Origin: Prauserella halophila
GTDB taxonomy: Bacteria > Actinomycetota > Actinomycetes > Mycobacteriales > Pseudonocardiaceae
DNA length: 64,000 bases
Reading direction: 5' to 3'
Assembly (NCBI RefSeq): GCF_024171895.1
Contig: NZ_JAMTCQ010000009.1
Location: 1,241,285 to 1,305,284, forward strand
Part shown: piece after piece, positions 19,400-28,113 of the stretch
Layout of the letters: each line of letters opens with the position of its first letter
How positions within the stretch are numbered: the first letter of the stretch is position 1
Made by a program: the position numbers and the translations under genes
Notes under the pieces: model-generated
The model's input: the letters and a program-made list of their open reading frames with translations, nothing else
What the model was told of the DNA's origin: nothing
Database searches by the model: none

Positions 19400-20820
19400 G
19401 TACGCCGAAGGTGGTGGTGCGCCGGCTCGGGCTGCAGCTGCTCGGGCTGATCTTCCTCGTCGTGGCTGCCCTGTTCATCACCACGACGATCGCGATCTAC
19501 AACAAGGCGTTCTCCGACGCGGTCCCCGTCCGTCTCGAGGCCTCCACCGCGGGCAACCAGCTGCGCCAGGGTGCCGACGTGAAGATCCGCGGCATGCGCG
19601 TGGGGGAGGTGCGGTCGGTGGCGACCGACGGGGAGAAGGCGATTCTCGAGCTGGCGATCGAGCGTGACCGGATCGAGGCCGTGCCCGCGGGGGTGTCGGC
19701 GAGGCTGCTGCCGAAAACGCTGTTCGGCGAGCGCTATGTGGCGCTGCAACCGCCGAAGGGGTCGGACGGTTCCGGGGAGGTGGTGCCGTTGGCGGCCGGT
19801 GACGTCATCACCCAGGACCGCAGCCGCTCGGCGGTCGAGCTGGAGGAGGTGTTGTCCAATGTGCTCCCGCTGCTCCAGTCGGTGCAGCCCCAGAAGCTCG
19901 CCGGCACGCTGTCGTCGGTGTCCGACGCGCTGGAGGGGCGCGGCGAGCAGCTCGGGGACACGCTCGTGGGGCTGTCGGAATATCTGAAGGACTTCAACCC
20001 GTCGTTGCCGGACCTGTCGCACGACATCGAGGCGGTGGCCGACGTGGCCGGCATCTACCGCGAGGCGGCGCCCGACTTCCTCGCCGCGATGCGGGATCTG
20101 ACCACGACGACCCGCACGATCGTCGAGAAACGGCAGGGGCTGGCAGGCGTGTACGAGAGCGTGTCCCGTGCGTCCGGGAACCTGGAGCGGTTCCTCGCCG
20201 CCAACGAACAGAACATCATCCGCCTGACGACGACCTCGCAGTCCACACTGGACGTGCTTGCCGAGTACGCGCCGCAGTACCCGTGCATGTTCCGGCAGTT
20301 CGCCGAGGCCGTGCCGAACGCGAAGGCGGCCTTCGGACACGGCGAGGACGAGATGAACCATGTCGTGATCCGGATGCTGGCCGACAACCGCGGCAAGTAC
20401 GAGCCGGGAGTCGACGAGCCGCAGTACAACGACAAGCGCGGCCCGAGGTGCTACCCGCAGAAGGTGCCACCCGAGCGGTTTCCGCAGTATCCGCCGGAAG
20501 GTCCGCTCGAGGACGGGTCGACCCATCCGGCGCCGTCGAAGAACTCCGGACCGCTCCCGGGGCCGGTGCTGGGCTACGACGTGCCGTTCCCCGCCGACGG
20601 TGACGACAAGGCCGCGCTGCAGGGCCGGTCGAGCGCGGCGTCGGGCGGCGGCGGTGCGCCGCAGGGACGGGTCTCGTCGCCCGCGAATTCGGCCGCCGAA
20701 CACCGGCTGATCGGGGTGCTGCAGTCGCCGAACACCGGGATCGCGCCGGACGAGCTGCCGGGCTGGGGCGGCGTGCTGCTCGGCCCGCTCTACCGCGGCA
20801 CAACAGTGGAGCTGCGATGA
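19396..20820 (+). CDS. mce4A: Mce4A, MCE-domain substrate-binding protein
   Basis: Exported lipid-transfer subunit anchored by an N-terminal helix (about 15-37). A single MCE domain covers about residues 40-118 (GNQLRQGADVKIRGMRVGEV, LLPKTLFGERYVAL), followed by a long alpha-helical region and a Pro/Gly-rich C-terminus. The ATG at 19396 overlaps yrbE4B; the open frame upstream of it is a shadow of yrbE4B. At 474 aa it is within the family range. Six different Mce proteins are thought to form a hexameric tunnel that carries sterol to YrbE. Confidence 0.92.
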   Translation: MSTPKVVVRRLGLQLLGLIFLVVAALFITTTIAIYNKAFSDAVPVRLEASTAGNQLRQGADVKIRGMRVGEVRSVATDGEKAILELAIERDRIEAVPAGVSARLLPKTLFGERYVALQPPKGSDGSGEVVPLAAGDVITQDRSRSAVELEEVLSNVLPLLQSVQPQKLAGTLSSVSDALEGRGEQLGDTLVGLSEYLKDFNPSLPDLSHDIEAVADVAGIYREAAPDFLAAMRDLTTTTRTIVEKRQGLAGVYESVSRASGNLERFLAANEQNIIRLTTTSQSTLDVLAEYAPQYPCMFRQFAEAVPNAKAAFGHGEDEMNHVVIRMLADNRGKYEPGVDEPQYNDKRGPRCYPQKVPPERFPQYPPEGPLEDGSTHPAPSKNSGPLPGPVLGYDVPFPADGDDKAALQGRSSAASGGGGAPQGRVSSPANSAAEHRLIGVLQSPNTGIAPDELPGWGGVLLGPLYRGTTVELR

Positions 20821-21851
20821 GGAGTATCACCGGACCACTGCTGAAGATCTCGGTGTTCGCCGTCGTGACGGTGCTGCTGACCGGAATGCTGGCCGCGACC
20901 ATCGCCAACACGAACTTCGGCGACGCCTCGGGCTACACCGCACGGTTCGTCGACGTGTCGGGTCTGGCCGAGGGCGACGACGTCCGGATCGCGGGCGTGA
21001 AGGTCGGTCAGGTCAGGGAGATCACCGTCGGCGAGGGCGACCACGCGGAAGTCCGGTTCGACGTCGACGGTGAGCGCGAGCTGCCCGCTCTGGTGACGGC
21101 GACGGTGAAATACCGCAACCTCATCGGACAGCGGTACGTGGCGCTCGGTACCGATGTGCCCGACCGGGGCCGCCTCGAACCCGGCGGGGTGATCCCGCCG
21201 GAGCGGACGAGCCCCGCGCTCAACCTGACGGTGCTGTTCAACGGCTTCCAGCCGCTGTTCCGCGCACTCGACCCGAAGGAGATCAACCAGCTCTCCTACG
21301 AGATCATCCGAGTGTTCCAGGGCGAGGGCGGCACGGTGCGCAGCCTGCTGTCGCACACGGCGTCGCTGACCTCGACCCTCGCGTCGAAGGACCGGGTCAT
21401 CGGGCAGACCATCGACAATCTCAACCGTGTCCTCGGCACCGTCAACTCGCGCACGCCGCAGGTGAAAAGCCTCGTGTCGACGACGCAGCAGCTGGTGAGC
21501 GGGCTGGCGAAACAGCGCAAGCCGATCGGCGAGGCCGTGTCCGGGCTGGCCGAGCTGACCACGGCGACCAGCGGGCTGCTCGAGGACGCGCGGCAGCCGC
21601 TGCGCCAGGACGTGGCGTCGCTGCGGAAGCTGGCGAGCGGTCTGGCCGGCTCGCGCGAGCTGATCGACGAGGTGCTCACGACGCTGCCGGGGCACCTGCA
21701 GAAGTTCACGCGCGCGGTCAGCTACGGCAGCTGGTTCAACTACTTCTTGTGTGATTTGAGCGGGACGGTCGGTATCAAGGCCCTCAATGTCGAGGTGCCG
21801 ATTCTGCCGCTGCCCGCGACGGAGCAGCCGGAGAGGTGCCAGACGGAGTGA
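20817..21851 (+). CDS. mce4B: Mce4B, MCE-domain protein
   Basis: N-terminal membrane helix (about 9-29), then an MCE domain (about 36-115; SGLAEGDDVRIAGVKVGQV, YRNLIGQRYVAL) and a helical rod with many Leu/Ser heptads. A typical C-terminal motif FNYFLCDL is near residue 305. 344 aa. The start overlaps mce4A by 4 bp, consistent with coupled translation of equal subunit amounts. Confidence 0.92.
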   Translation: MRSITGPLLKISVFAVVTVLLTGMLAATIANTNFGDASGYTARFVDVSGLAEGDDVRIAGVKVGQVREITVGEGDHAEVRFDVDGERELPALVTATVKYRNLIGQRYVALGTDVPDRGRLEPGGVIPPERTSPALNLTVLFNGFQPLFRALDPKEINQLSYEIIRVFQGEGGTVRSLLSHTASLTSTLASKDRVIGQTIDNLNRVLGTVNSRTPQVKSLVSTTQQLVSGLAKQRKPIGEAVSGLAELTTATSGLLEDARQPLRQDVASLRKLASGLAGSRELIDEVLTTLPGHLQKFTRAVSYGSWFNYFLCDLSGTVGIKALNVEVPILPLPATEQPERCQTE

Positions 21852-22894
21852 AACCGCTGAAGGAACGCAACCAGGCCGCGGTGGGGCTCGTGGCCCTCGT
21901 GCTGGTCGTGCTCGTGACCGTCACCGTCTACCGGGCCGACGAGATCCCGATTCTGAGCGACCGCACGAGTTATGCCGCGCACTTCGCCGAGTCCGCGGGC
22001 TTGGCCGAGGGCAACGACGTGCAGCTGGCGGGCGTGAAGGTCGGCGAGGTCGACGAGGTCGTGCTCGACGGCACGCACGTGCGCGCGACGTTCTCGCTCG
22101 ACGGTGTCGACACCTCCCGGATCGGTGCTCGGACGAAGGCGTCGATCGAGATCAAGACGCTGCTGGGCGAGAAGTACCTCGGGCTCGAGCCGGAGGGTGA
22201 CACGCCGCAGGATCCGGCGGAGCCGATTCCGGTGCGGCGCACGGAAACGCCGTTCGAATTGCAGGACGCGTTCGACCGGCTCTCCGGAACCGTCGAGGAC
22301 ATCGACACCGACCAGCTCGCGAAGAGCTTCGACGTGGCGGCCGAGACGTTCGCCGACACCCCCGAGCCGATGACCGAGGCGCTGGAGGGGCTCTCTGCGC
22401 TCTCGGAGACGGTGTCGTCACGCGACGCCGAACTCGGCAGGTTGCTGTCGAACACCCGCAAGATCACCGGCACGCTCCGCAGCAGGAACACGCAGCTGCG
22501 CAAGGTCATCGGTGACGGCAACACGCTGCTGACCGAACTGCAGGACCGGCGGCAGGCCATCAATCGGCTGCTGGTCGGCACCCGGCAGGTCTCGCAACAA
22601 TTGTCCGGCGTCGTCGACGACAACCGGGAGCAGCTGCGGCCCGCGCTACGGGAACTGAGCAAGGTCACCACCGTGCTGCAGCGGAACCAGAGCAACCTGG
22701 ACCGGGGCCTGGAACTGCTCGCGCCGTTCACGCGGCTCGGGACCAACGTGACCGGCAACGGCCGCTGGTTCGACGGCTACATCTGCGGGCTGCTGCCGCC
22801 GACGATCAACACGGGAACCGGGTACGAGTACAACTCGGAGGGCTGCATCGGTGACATGGCCGCACCGGACCAGGGTGCCGGAGGTGACCGATGA
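21848..22894 (+). CDS. mce4C: Mce4C, MCE-domain protein
   Basis: N-terminal helix (about 10-26) and MCE domain (about 38-115; AGLAEGNDVQLAGVKVGEV, IEIKTLLGEKYLGL), then a helical domain with regular Gln/Leu/Arg repeats. The C-terminal FDGYICGLLPP resembles Mce4B's FNYFLCDL. I chose the GTG at 21848, which overlaps the mce4B stop (GTGA); the GTG at 21836 adds four residues and is possible. Confidence 0.9.
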   Translation: MKPLKERNQAAVGLVALVLVVLVTVTVYRADEIPILSDRTSYAAHFAESAGLAEGNDVQLAGVKVGEVDEVVLDGTHVRATFSLDGVDTSRIGARTKASIEIKTLLGEKYLGLEPEGDTPQDPAEPIPVRRTETPFELQDAFDRLSGTVEDIDTDQLAKSFDVAAETFADTPEPMTEALEGLSALSETVSSRDAELGRLLSNTRKITGTLRSRNTQLRKVIGDGNTLLTELQDRRQAINRLLVGTRQVSQQLSGVVDDNREQLRPALRELSKVTTVLQRNQSNLDRGLELLAPFTRLGTNVTGNGRWFDGYICGLLPPTINTGTGYEYNSEGCIGDMAAPDQGAGGDR

Positions 22895-24072
22895 CGATGG
22901 ACACGCGCTCGGGCAGGAGCCTGTACCGCTGGCTGGCCACGGCCTGCGTCGCCGCGTTGCTGCTGACCGCGGGCGGCTGGTGGCTGTTGCGCGAGGAGGC
23001 GGGCACCCGGGTGAGCGCCCACTTCGACCGCGCGGTCGGGCTGTACGCGGGCTCGACGGTGCGCGTCCTGGGCATCGAGGTCGGCGAGATCACGCGGGTG
23101 CAGCCGCGCGGTGAGCAGGTCGTGGTGACCATGCGGGTCGACGACGGGGTGCAGGTGCCGCGCGACGCCGACGCGGTGGTCGTCTCGCCGAGCCTCGTCA
23201 GCGACCGCTACGTGCAGCTGACGCCGGTGTACGACGGCGGTCCGGTGATGTCGTCGGGCACCGTCATCCCACGTGAGCGCACCGCCACGCCGATGGAGAT
23301 CGACGACCTGTACGCGAGCCTGGACGAACTGTCGACGGCGCTCGGGCCGGACGGGGCGAACTCCGACGGGGCACTGTCGCGGGTGCTCGACACGACCGCG
23401 GCCAACCTCGACGGCAACGGGCGGAATCTGAACACCACGGTTACGAAACTGTCCGAACTGGCCACGACGCTCGACGGCTCGTCCGAGGACCTGTTCGCGA
23501 CGGTGCGGAACCTGCAGAAGTTCACCGAACTGCTCGCCACGAGCGATGCGCAGCTCAACCGCTTCTACGAGCGGCTGAGCGAGGTGAGCGGATTCCTCGC
23601 GGAGGACTCCGACGACGTCGGCAAGGCGCTGTCGTCGCTGGGCGGGGCGCTGGGCAAGGTGAAGGGCTTCGTCGGCGAGAACAGGAAGGCGCTGTCGGAC
23701 AACATCGGCAAACTCGAAGGCATCACCCGGGTACTGGCCGATCAGCGCGCCGCGGTCGCGGAGATCGCCGACGTGGCGCCGCTCGGGCTGTCGAACTTCA
23801 TCAACTCCTACGACGCCGCATCCGGGTCGATCGCGATCCGCTACAACTTCAACGAGCTGACCAACCCGCTGATGACGAGCGCGTGCAAGCTGACGAAGTC
23901 GTTGGCCGACCACCGCATCCCGGCCTCGCTCGACAAGTTGTGCGAGATCCTCGGGCCGGTCGTCGACGGCGCGGCGAAGCTGCCGTCGGTCTCGCAGTTG
24001 CTGGCCTCGATCCAGAACGGGGAGCTGCCGCCGTTGCCCCTTCCGTCGATCGTCGCACCGGGAGGCCGGTGA
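22891..24072 (+). CDS. mce4D: Mce4D, MCE-domain protein
   Basis: N-terminal helix (about 14-30) with WW at its end, MCE domain (about 38-118; VGLYAGSTVRVLGIEVGEI, SPSLVSDRYVQL), then a helical rod with repeated LSELATTL-like segments. The C-terminus has two Cys in SACKLTKS and DKLCEILG. At 393 aa it lacks the long Pro-rich tail I recall for mycobacterial Mce4D. Four-base overlap with mce4C. Confidence 0.9.
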   Translation: MTMDTRSGRSLYRWLATACVAALLLTAGGWWLLREEAGTRVSAHFDRAVGLYAGSTVRVLGIEVGEITRVQPRGEQVVVTMRVDDGVQVPRDADAVVVSPSLVSDRYVQLTPVYDGGPVMSSGTVIPRERTATPMEIDDLYASLDELSTALGPDGANSDGALSRVLDTTAANLDGNGRNLNTTVTKLSELATTLDGSSEDLFATVRNLQKFTELLATSDAQLNRFYERLSEVSGFLAEDSDDVGKALSSLGGALGKVKGFVGENRKALSDNIGKLEGITRVLADQRAAVAEIADVAPLGLSNFINSYDAASGSIAIRYNFNELTNPLMTSACKLTKSLADHRIPASLDKLCEILGPVVDGAAKLPSVSQLLASIQNGELPPLPLPSIVAPGGR

Positions 24073-25361
24073 TGACGGTGACGACAGTGACAGCGGTGAC
24101 GACAGTGACAGCGGCGGAGCGCAGGCCGGGTCGAGCACGTCCCGGGCGGATGCGCCGGGCCGTGCACGTGACACTGGTGTCCCTGCTGTTGCTGGTGGCA
24201 GGCTGTGGCGACGGCGGGTTCTCGGGGCTGTACAACGCGCCGCTTCCCGGTGGTGCCGACCTCGGCGACCGGCCGTACCGGATCACCGTGCGGTTCCAGG
24301 ACGTGCTCGACCTCGTGCCGCAGGCGGCGGTGAAGGTCAACGACGTCGCGGTCGGGCGAGTGGAGCGGGTGCGCCTCGCCGAGGACGGGAAGACCGCGCT
24401 GGCCGATCTCGCCGTGAACGGGGACATCGGCCTGCCCGCCGATGCGGTGGCGGAGTTGCGCCAGTCGAGTCTGCTCGGCGAGAAGTTCGTCGAGCTGCGT
24501 CCGCCCGGCGACGGCGGCACGGGAACGCTCGGCGACGGCGACGTGATCCCACTCGACCGGACGAACCGCAATCCGCAGGTGGAGGAGGTGCTCGGTGCGC
24601 TGTCGCTGCTGCTCAACGGTGGCGGAGTGGAACAGATCCGGGACATCGTCGGTGAACTCAACGATGCGCTGAGCGGGAACGAACCGGAGATCAGGGCGTT
24701 GCTGACGCGGGTGGACGAACTGGCGACCACATTGGACAACCAGCGTGGCGACATCGTACGGGCCATCGACGGTGTGCACCGGCTGTCGAGCACCCTGTCG
24801 ACACAGCGCGGACACCTGGCGACGGCGCTGGAGCACCTGGAACCCGGGTTGAAGGTCGTCTCCGGCCAACGGAAGCAGCTGGTCGGCATGCTGACGTCGT
24901 TGCGGGAGCTGTCGGGGACCGGCACGCGCGTGATCGATGCGAGCAAGCAGAGCCTCGTCGCGAACCTGCAGGCGCTCACGCCGACGTTGGAGAAACTGGC
25001 CGAGACCGGTGCCGATCTGCCGAAGGCGATGCAGCTGCTGCCGAGCTATCCGATTCCGGTGTTCGGGGAGTCGATCATGCAGGGCGATTACGCGAACGTG
25101 AGCGTGCGGCTGGATCTGCAGCTCGACGCGATCCTGGAGAACATCGTCAATGCACCCAGATCCGCCGTGCAGCTCCCGGACGACGACGGCACAGGCGCCG
25201 ATGGGGCGATTCCGTTCAACGACGGGGACAGCCCGCCGCCGCTGCCGTTGCCGGGTTCCTCGCAACCGCTGACCGCCTCGCCGCCGGACGGCGGGCAGGG
25301 CCGGTCCGGCGCGGGCGGGGGCTTCGACGGCCTGCTCGGCGGACTGCTGGGAGGTGGCTGA
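24072..25361 (+). CDS. mce4E: Mce4E, lipoprotein member of the Mce4 complex
   Basis: The E subunit of Mce operons is a lipoprotein, and here the lipobox LVAGC ends at Cys45. The MCE domain follows (about 65-142; VLDLVPQAAVKVNDVAVGRV, SSLLGEKFVEL). The ATG at 24072 overlaps the mce4D stop by one base. It makes a 26-residue N-terminal extension of Thr/Val/Ala repeats (TVTTVTA twice, from an 18-bp DNA repeat) before MRRAVHVTLVSLLLL. The internal ATG at 24150 would give a more normal lipoprotein signal peptide, so the true start is uncertain. C-terminus is Pro/Gly-rich. Confidence 0.9.
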   Translation: MTVTTVTAVTTVTAAERRPGRARPGRMRRAVHVTLVSLLLLVAGCGDGGFSGLYNAPLPGGADLGDRPYRITVRFQDVLDLVPQAAVKVNDVAVGRVERVRLAEDGKTALADLAVNGDIGLPADAVAELRQSSLLGEKFVELRPPGDGGTGTLGDGDVIPLDRTNRNPQVEEVLGALSLLLNGGGVEQIRDIVGELNDALSGNEPEIRALLTRVDELATTLDNQRGDIVRAIDGVHRLSSTLSTQRGHLATALEHLEPGLKVVSGQRKQLVGMLTSLRELSGTGTRVIDASKQSLVANLQALTPTLEKLAETGADLPKAMQLLPSYPIPVFGESIMQGDYANVSVRLDLQLDAILENIVNAPRSAVQLPDDDGTGADGAIPFNDGDSPPPLPLPGSSQPLTASPPDGGQGRSGAGGGFDGLLGGLLGGG

Positions 25362-26725
25362 TGCGCCTGGAACGCAAGAACCGCGTGCAGCTTGTCGCGT
25401 TCGGCCTCATTTCGCTGCTGGCCGTCGGCTACGCGGGTGGCACGTATGCCGGGCTGGACCGGTTGTTCGGCAACCGCGGGTACGTCGTCCACGTCCAGCT
25501 CGCCGAGTCGGGTGGCATCTTCGAGAACGCCGAGGTCGCCTACCGCGGTGTGACGGTCGGCCGGGTGGCCGATATCGGCCTCGAAGGAAGCGGGGTGACC
25601 GTCGACCTGGACATCGACAGCGACTCGCCGGACATTCCCGCGGACGCCGGTGCCGTTGTCGCCAACCGGTCCGCCGTCGGCGAGCAATATGTCGATTTAC
25701 GGCCCCGGTCGGGCGACGGACCGTATCTCGAACACGGTTCGACGATCGACAGTTCCCGGACCGGCACACCGGTACCGCCCGGACAGCTACTGGGAAACCT
25801 GAACCGTCTCGTGTCCAGTGTGGACCCGGAGTCGTTGCGGACGGTCGTCGACGAACTCGACACCGCCTTCACCGGTGTGGGGCCCGACTTGGGGCGGTTG
25901 CTGGATTCGGCGGGTTCGCTCACCGCCGAGGCCGGGGAGAACCTGCCGCAGACGGCGCAACTGCTGCGGCAGAGCCGCACGGTGCTCGACACCCAGCGCC
26001 GGAACGCCGAGCAGCTGCGTTCGATCGCCGGTGGCTTCCGCGACATCGCCGCGCAGCTGAAGAAGTCCGATTCCGATCTGCGCAGCGTCATCGACCGGGC
26101 ACCTGCGGCGAGCCGCGAGATCTCGGCACTGCTCGACGAGTCCGGGACGAGCCTGTCGGTGCTGATCGCGAATCTGCTCACGACCTCGCAGGTGCTCGAG
26201 CCGCGCACCGATGCGCTCGAGCACATGCTGGTGGCGCTGCCGATGGTGTCCGGCTTCTCCCGTTCGGTCGTGTCCAACGGCGAAGGGCACCTCGGTTTCG
26301 TGCCCACGTTCTTCGACCCGCACGGCTGCACCAAGGGCTACGAGGGCACCGAGCGCCGCACTGCGAACGACACGCGCGACATCGAGCCCAACACCGAGGC
26401 CTACTGCGCGGAACCTCCGGGGAGTCCGAGCAGCGTCCGCGGTGCACAGAACGCGCCGGTGGCGGGCGAGCAGGTGCAGGTGCCGGGTGGTGACGGGGAC
26501 GCGAGTGGTGACTCCGGCGGTGGCACCGACCGGGAGGCGGCACGACGCGGGAACCAGGAGGGACGTGGGGAACGGTCCGGCGGACTGCCCGGGCTGCTCG
26601 ACTTCTCGGCCACCGGCGATTCCGGCCAGCGTGACTCCGACCAGCGTGATTCGGACCGGGGCGATCCGGCGGACTCCGGGGCGTCCGGCGGCGGGCTGGG
26701 CGGCCTGCTGGGGGTGGACGGATGA
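25361..26725 (+). CDS. mce4F: Mce4F, MCE-domain protein
   Basis: N-terminal helix (about 9-28), MCE domain (about 37-117; SGGIFENAEVAYRGVTVGRV, RSAVGEQYVDL), helical rod, then a conserved Cys-containing region (FDPHGCTKGYEG). The tail is hydrophilic and repetitive, with QRDSD repeats and Gly-rich ends. 454 aa. The ATG overlaps the mce4E stop by one base (TGATG). Confidence 0.92.
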   Translation: MRLERKNRVQLVAFGLISLLAVGYAGGTYAGLDRLFGNRGYVVHVQLAESGGIFENAEVAYRGVTVGRVADIGLEGSGVTVDLDIDSDSPDIPADAGAVVANRSAVGEQYVDLRPRSGDGPYLEHGSTIDSSRTGTPVPPGQLLGNLNRLVSSVDPESLRTVVDELDTAFTGVGPDLGRLLDSAGSLTAEAGENLPQTAQLLRQSRTVLDTQRRNAEQLRSIAGGFRDIAAQLKKSDSDLRSVIDRAPAASREISALLDESGTSLSVLIANLLTTSQVLEPRTDALEHMLVALPMVSGFSRSVVSNGEGHLGFVPTFFDPHGCTKGYEGTERRTANDTRDIEPNTEAYCAEPPGSPSSVRGAQNAPVAGEQVQVPGGDGDASGDSGGGTDREAARRGNQEGRGERSGGLPGLLDFSATGDSGQRDSDQRDSDRGDPADSGASGGGLGGLLGVDG

Positions 26726-27234
26726 GGCCGGTACCGCTGCTGCGCCGGGTGGCCCGGGACCGCACCGTCACGGTGCTGCTGGCCGTCGCCGTGATCGCGA
26801 CCGCAACCTGTGCCGGTCTGGGCTGGCGTTGGTGGGCGGTGGCCCACAGCGAGCCCGCCAGCACGGCCGCCGCCCGTGACGCCGCCGTGCGGGAGAGCAC
26901 CCGGGCACTGGAGGTGCTCCACACGATCGATCACCGCACCGCCGCATCGGACCTCGACGCGTGGGCACGGGTGACCTCCGGCGCCCTGCACGGCAGGCTG
27001 ACGGGCGACCGGAAACGGCACATCGACCGCGCCCGCAGCAACGAGACCGTCGCCACGGCAACGGTGACCCGCTCCGCCCTGTCCGAACTGGACGTCGAGG
27101 GCGGGACGGCGCGGCTGCTGGCGGTCGTGGACACCGACGTCGGTACGGAGCAGCGGCGCAGCACGCTGATCGCGTCGCTGACGCGGAAGGGGGACCGGTG
27201 GACCGTGTCGGACGTGCAGGCGGTGGGATCATGA
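26722..27234 (+). CDS. Mce-associated membrane protein (Mam-type) 1
   Basis: Small protein of 170 aa with one N-terminal membrane helix (about 17-41) and an extracytoplasmic domain of about 130 residues of the SnoaL/NTF2-like Mam type (VLHTIDHRTAASDLDAWARVTSGALHGRL). Mam proteins accompany Mce operons and are thought to stabilise the transporter; M. tuberculosis Mam4A/Mam4B occupy this place. It overlaps mce4F by 4 bp. Confidence 0.85.
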   Translation: MRPVPLLRRVARDRTVTVLLAVAVIATATCAGLGWRWWAVAHSEPASTAAARDAAVRESTRALEVLHTIDHRTAASDLDAWARVTSGALHGRLTGDRKRHIDRARSNETVATATVTRSALSELDVEGGTARLLAVVDTDVGTEQRRSTLIASLTRKGDRWTVSDVQAVGS

Positions 27235-27977
27235 CGCGGCGGACCGGGCGGGAACCCGGCGATCGCGAGGGCGAGATGCCCGGCACGGAAACCGATGCGG
27301 AGCCCGGGGACGACGGCGAGGATCGGGGAGGCCGCGACCGGCGGGACGCCGAGGACGAGGATGCCCTCGACGACGAGCGTGCGGCCGGGCAGGACCTTGC
27401 GACCGGGGGCCGCGGCACAGCCGACGACGCGTCGGCCGGGACGAAGGTTCCGGCGACGCGGCGAGCCACGGTGCTGGCCGTCCTCGCCGCGGTGTGTGTC
27501 GTCGCCACGGCCGGCGCGGTCTGGCTGGGCATGCGCTCGGTGGATGCGGCACCGGACGACGTGGCCCACGTCGACGCAGCGCGGACGCAGCAGTTGGCGG
27601 AGGAGATCGATGCCGCCGTCACGGCCGTGTTCTCCTACGACCGCGGTGACCTCGCGCGCACCGAGCGGGCCGCCGACCGGGTGCTGACCGGAAAGGCGCG
27701 CCGGGAGTACGACGCGACGTTCGCCCGGCTCCGCGACGGATCGGACAGTGACGCGGACGGCGGGCGCGGAGGTGAGTCCGGCACCGTGCAGTCGACGACG
27801 GTCCGCTCGGTCGGGGTGCGCAGTCTGCACGCGGACCGGGCGGAACTGCTCGTACTGGCCGATCAGCGCGTCCTGGGCGAGGATATGCGTCCGCGCAGTT
27901 CGGATGCGGTGTGGATCGATGTCGAGGCGGTGCGGGTGGACGGGACCTGGCGCATCTCCCGGATGTCGCCGACGTGA
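27231..27977 (+). CDS. Mce-associated membrane protein (Mam-type) 2
   Basis: 248 aa, starting at the ATG that overlaps the preceding stop (ATGA). A very acidic, disordered cytoplasmic N-terminus of about 80 residues (Asp/Glu/Gly/Arg) precedes one membrane helix (about 79-99). A Mam-type domain follows with VFSYDRGDLARTERAADRVLTG and a C-terminal ADQRVLGEDMRPRSSDAVW. It is last in the operon. The sequence between this gene and the glycosyltransferase (136 bp) contains a KstR-like site. Confidence 0.85.
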   Translation: MTRRTGREPGDREGEMPGTETDAEPGDDGEDRGGRDRRDAEDEDALDDERAAGQDLATGGRGTADDASAGTKVPATRRATVLAVLAAVCVVATAGAVWLGMRSVDAAPDDVAHVDAARTQQLAEEIDAAVTAVFSYDRGDLARTERAADRVLTGKARREYDATFARLRDGSDSDADGGRGGESGTVQSTTVRSVGVRSLHADRAELLVLADQRVLGEDMRPRSSDAVWIDVEAVRVDGTWRISRMSPT

Positions 27978-28046
27978 CCCTGCCGCCGAGTGCGCAGGTC
28001 AGGGCGGTGGGTGAGCAGGGCAGGAGGGCCGGACGTTGGCGGGAAA

Positions 28047-28060
28047 TGAAACATGTTGTC
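28047..28060. promoter_or_regulatory. Near-consensus KstR-type operator
   Basis: TGAAACATGTTGTC matches TNNAACNNGTTNNA except for the final A. It shares TGAAACATGTT with the perfect site at 32015-32028. It lies 54 bp upstream of the glycosyltransferase gene, a position suited to repression. Confidence 0.65.
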
Positions 28061-28113
28061 ATCGTGCTCGATGATCAGGGCGGTCGTCCGGCGAACGCGG
28101 GTGAGGTGAGCGG

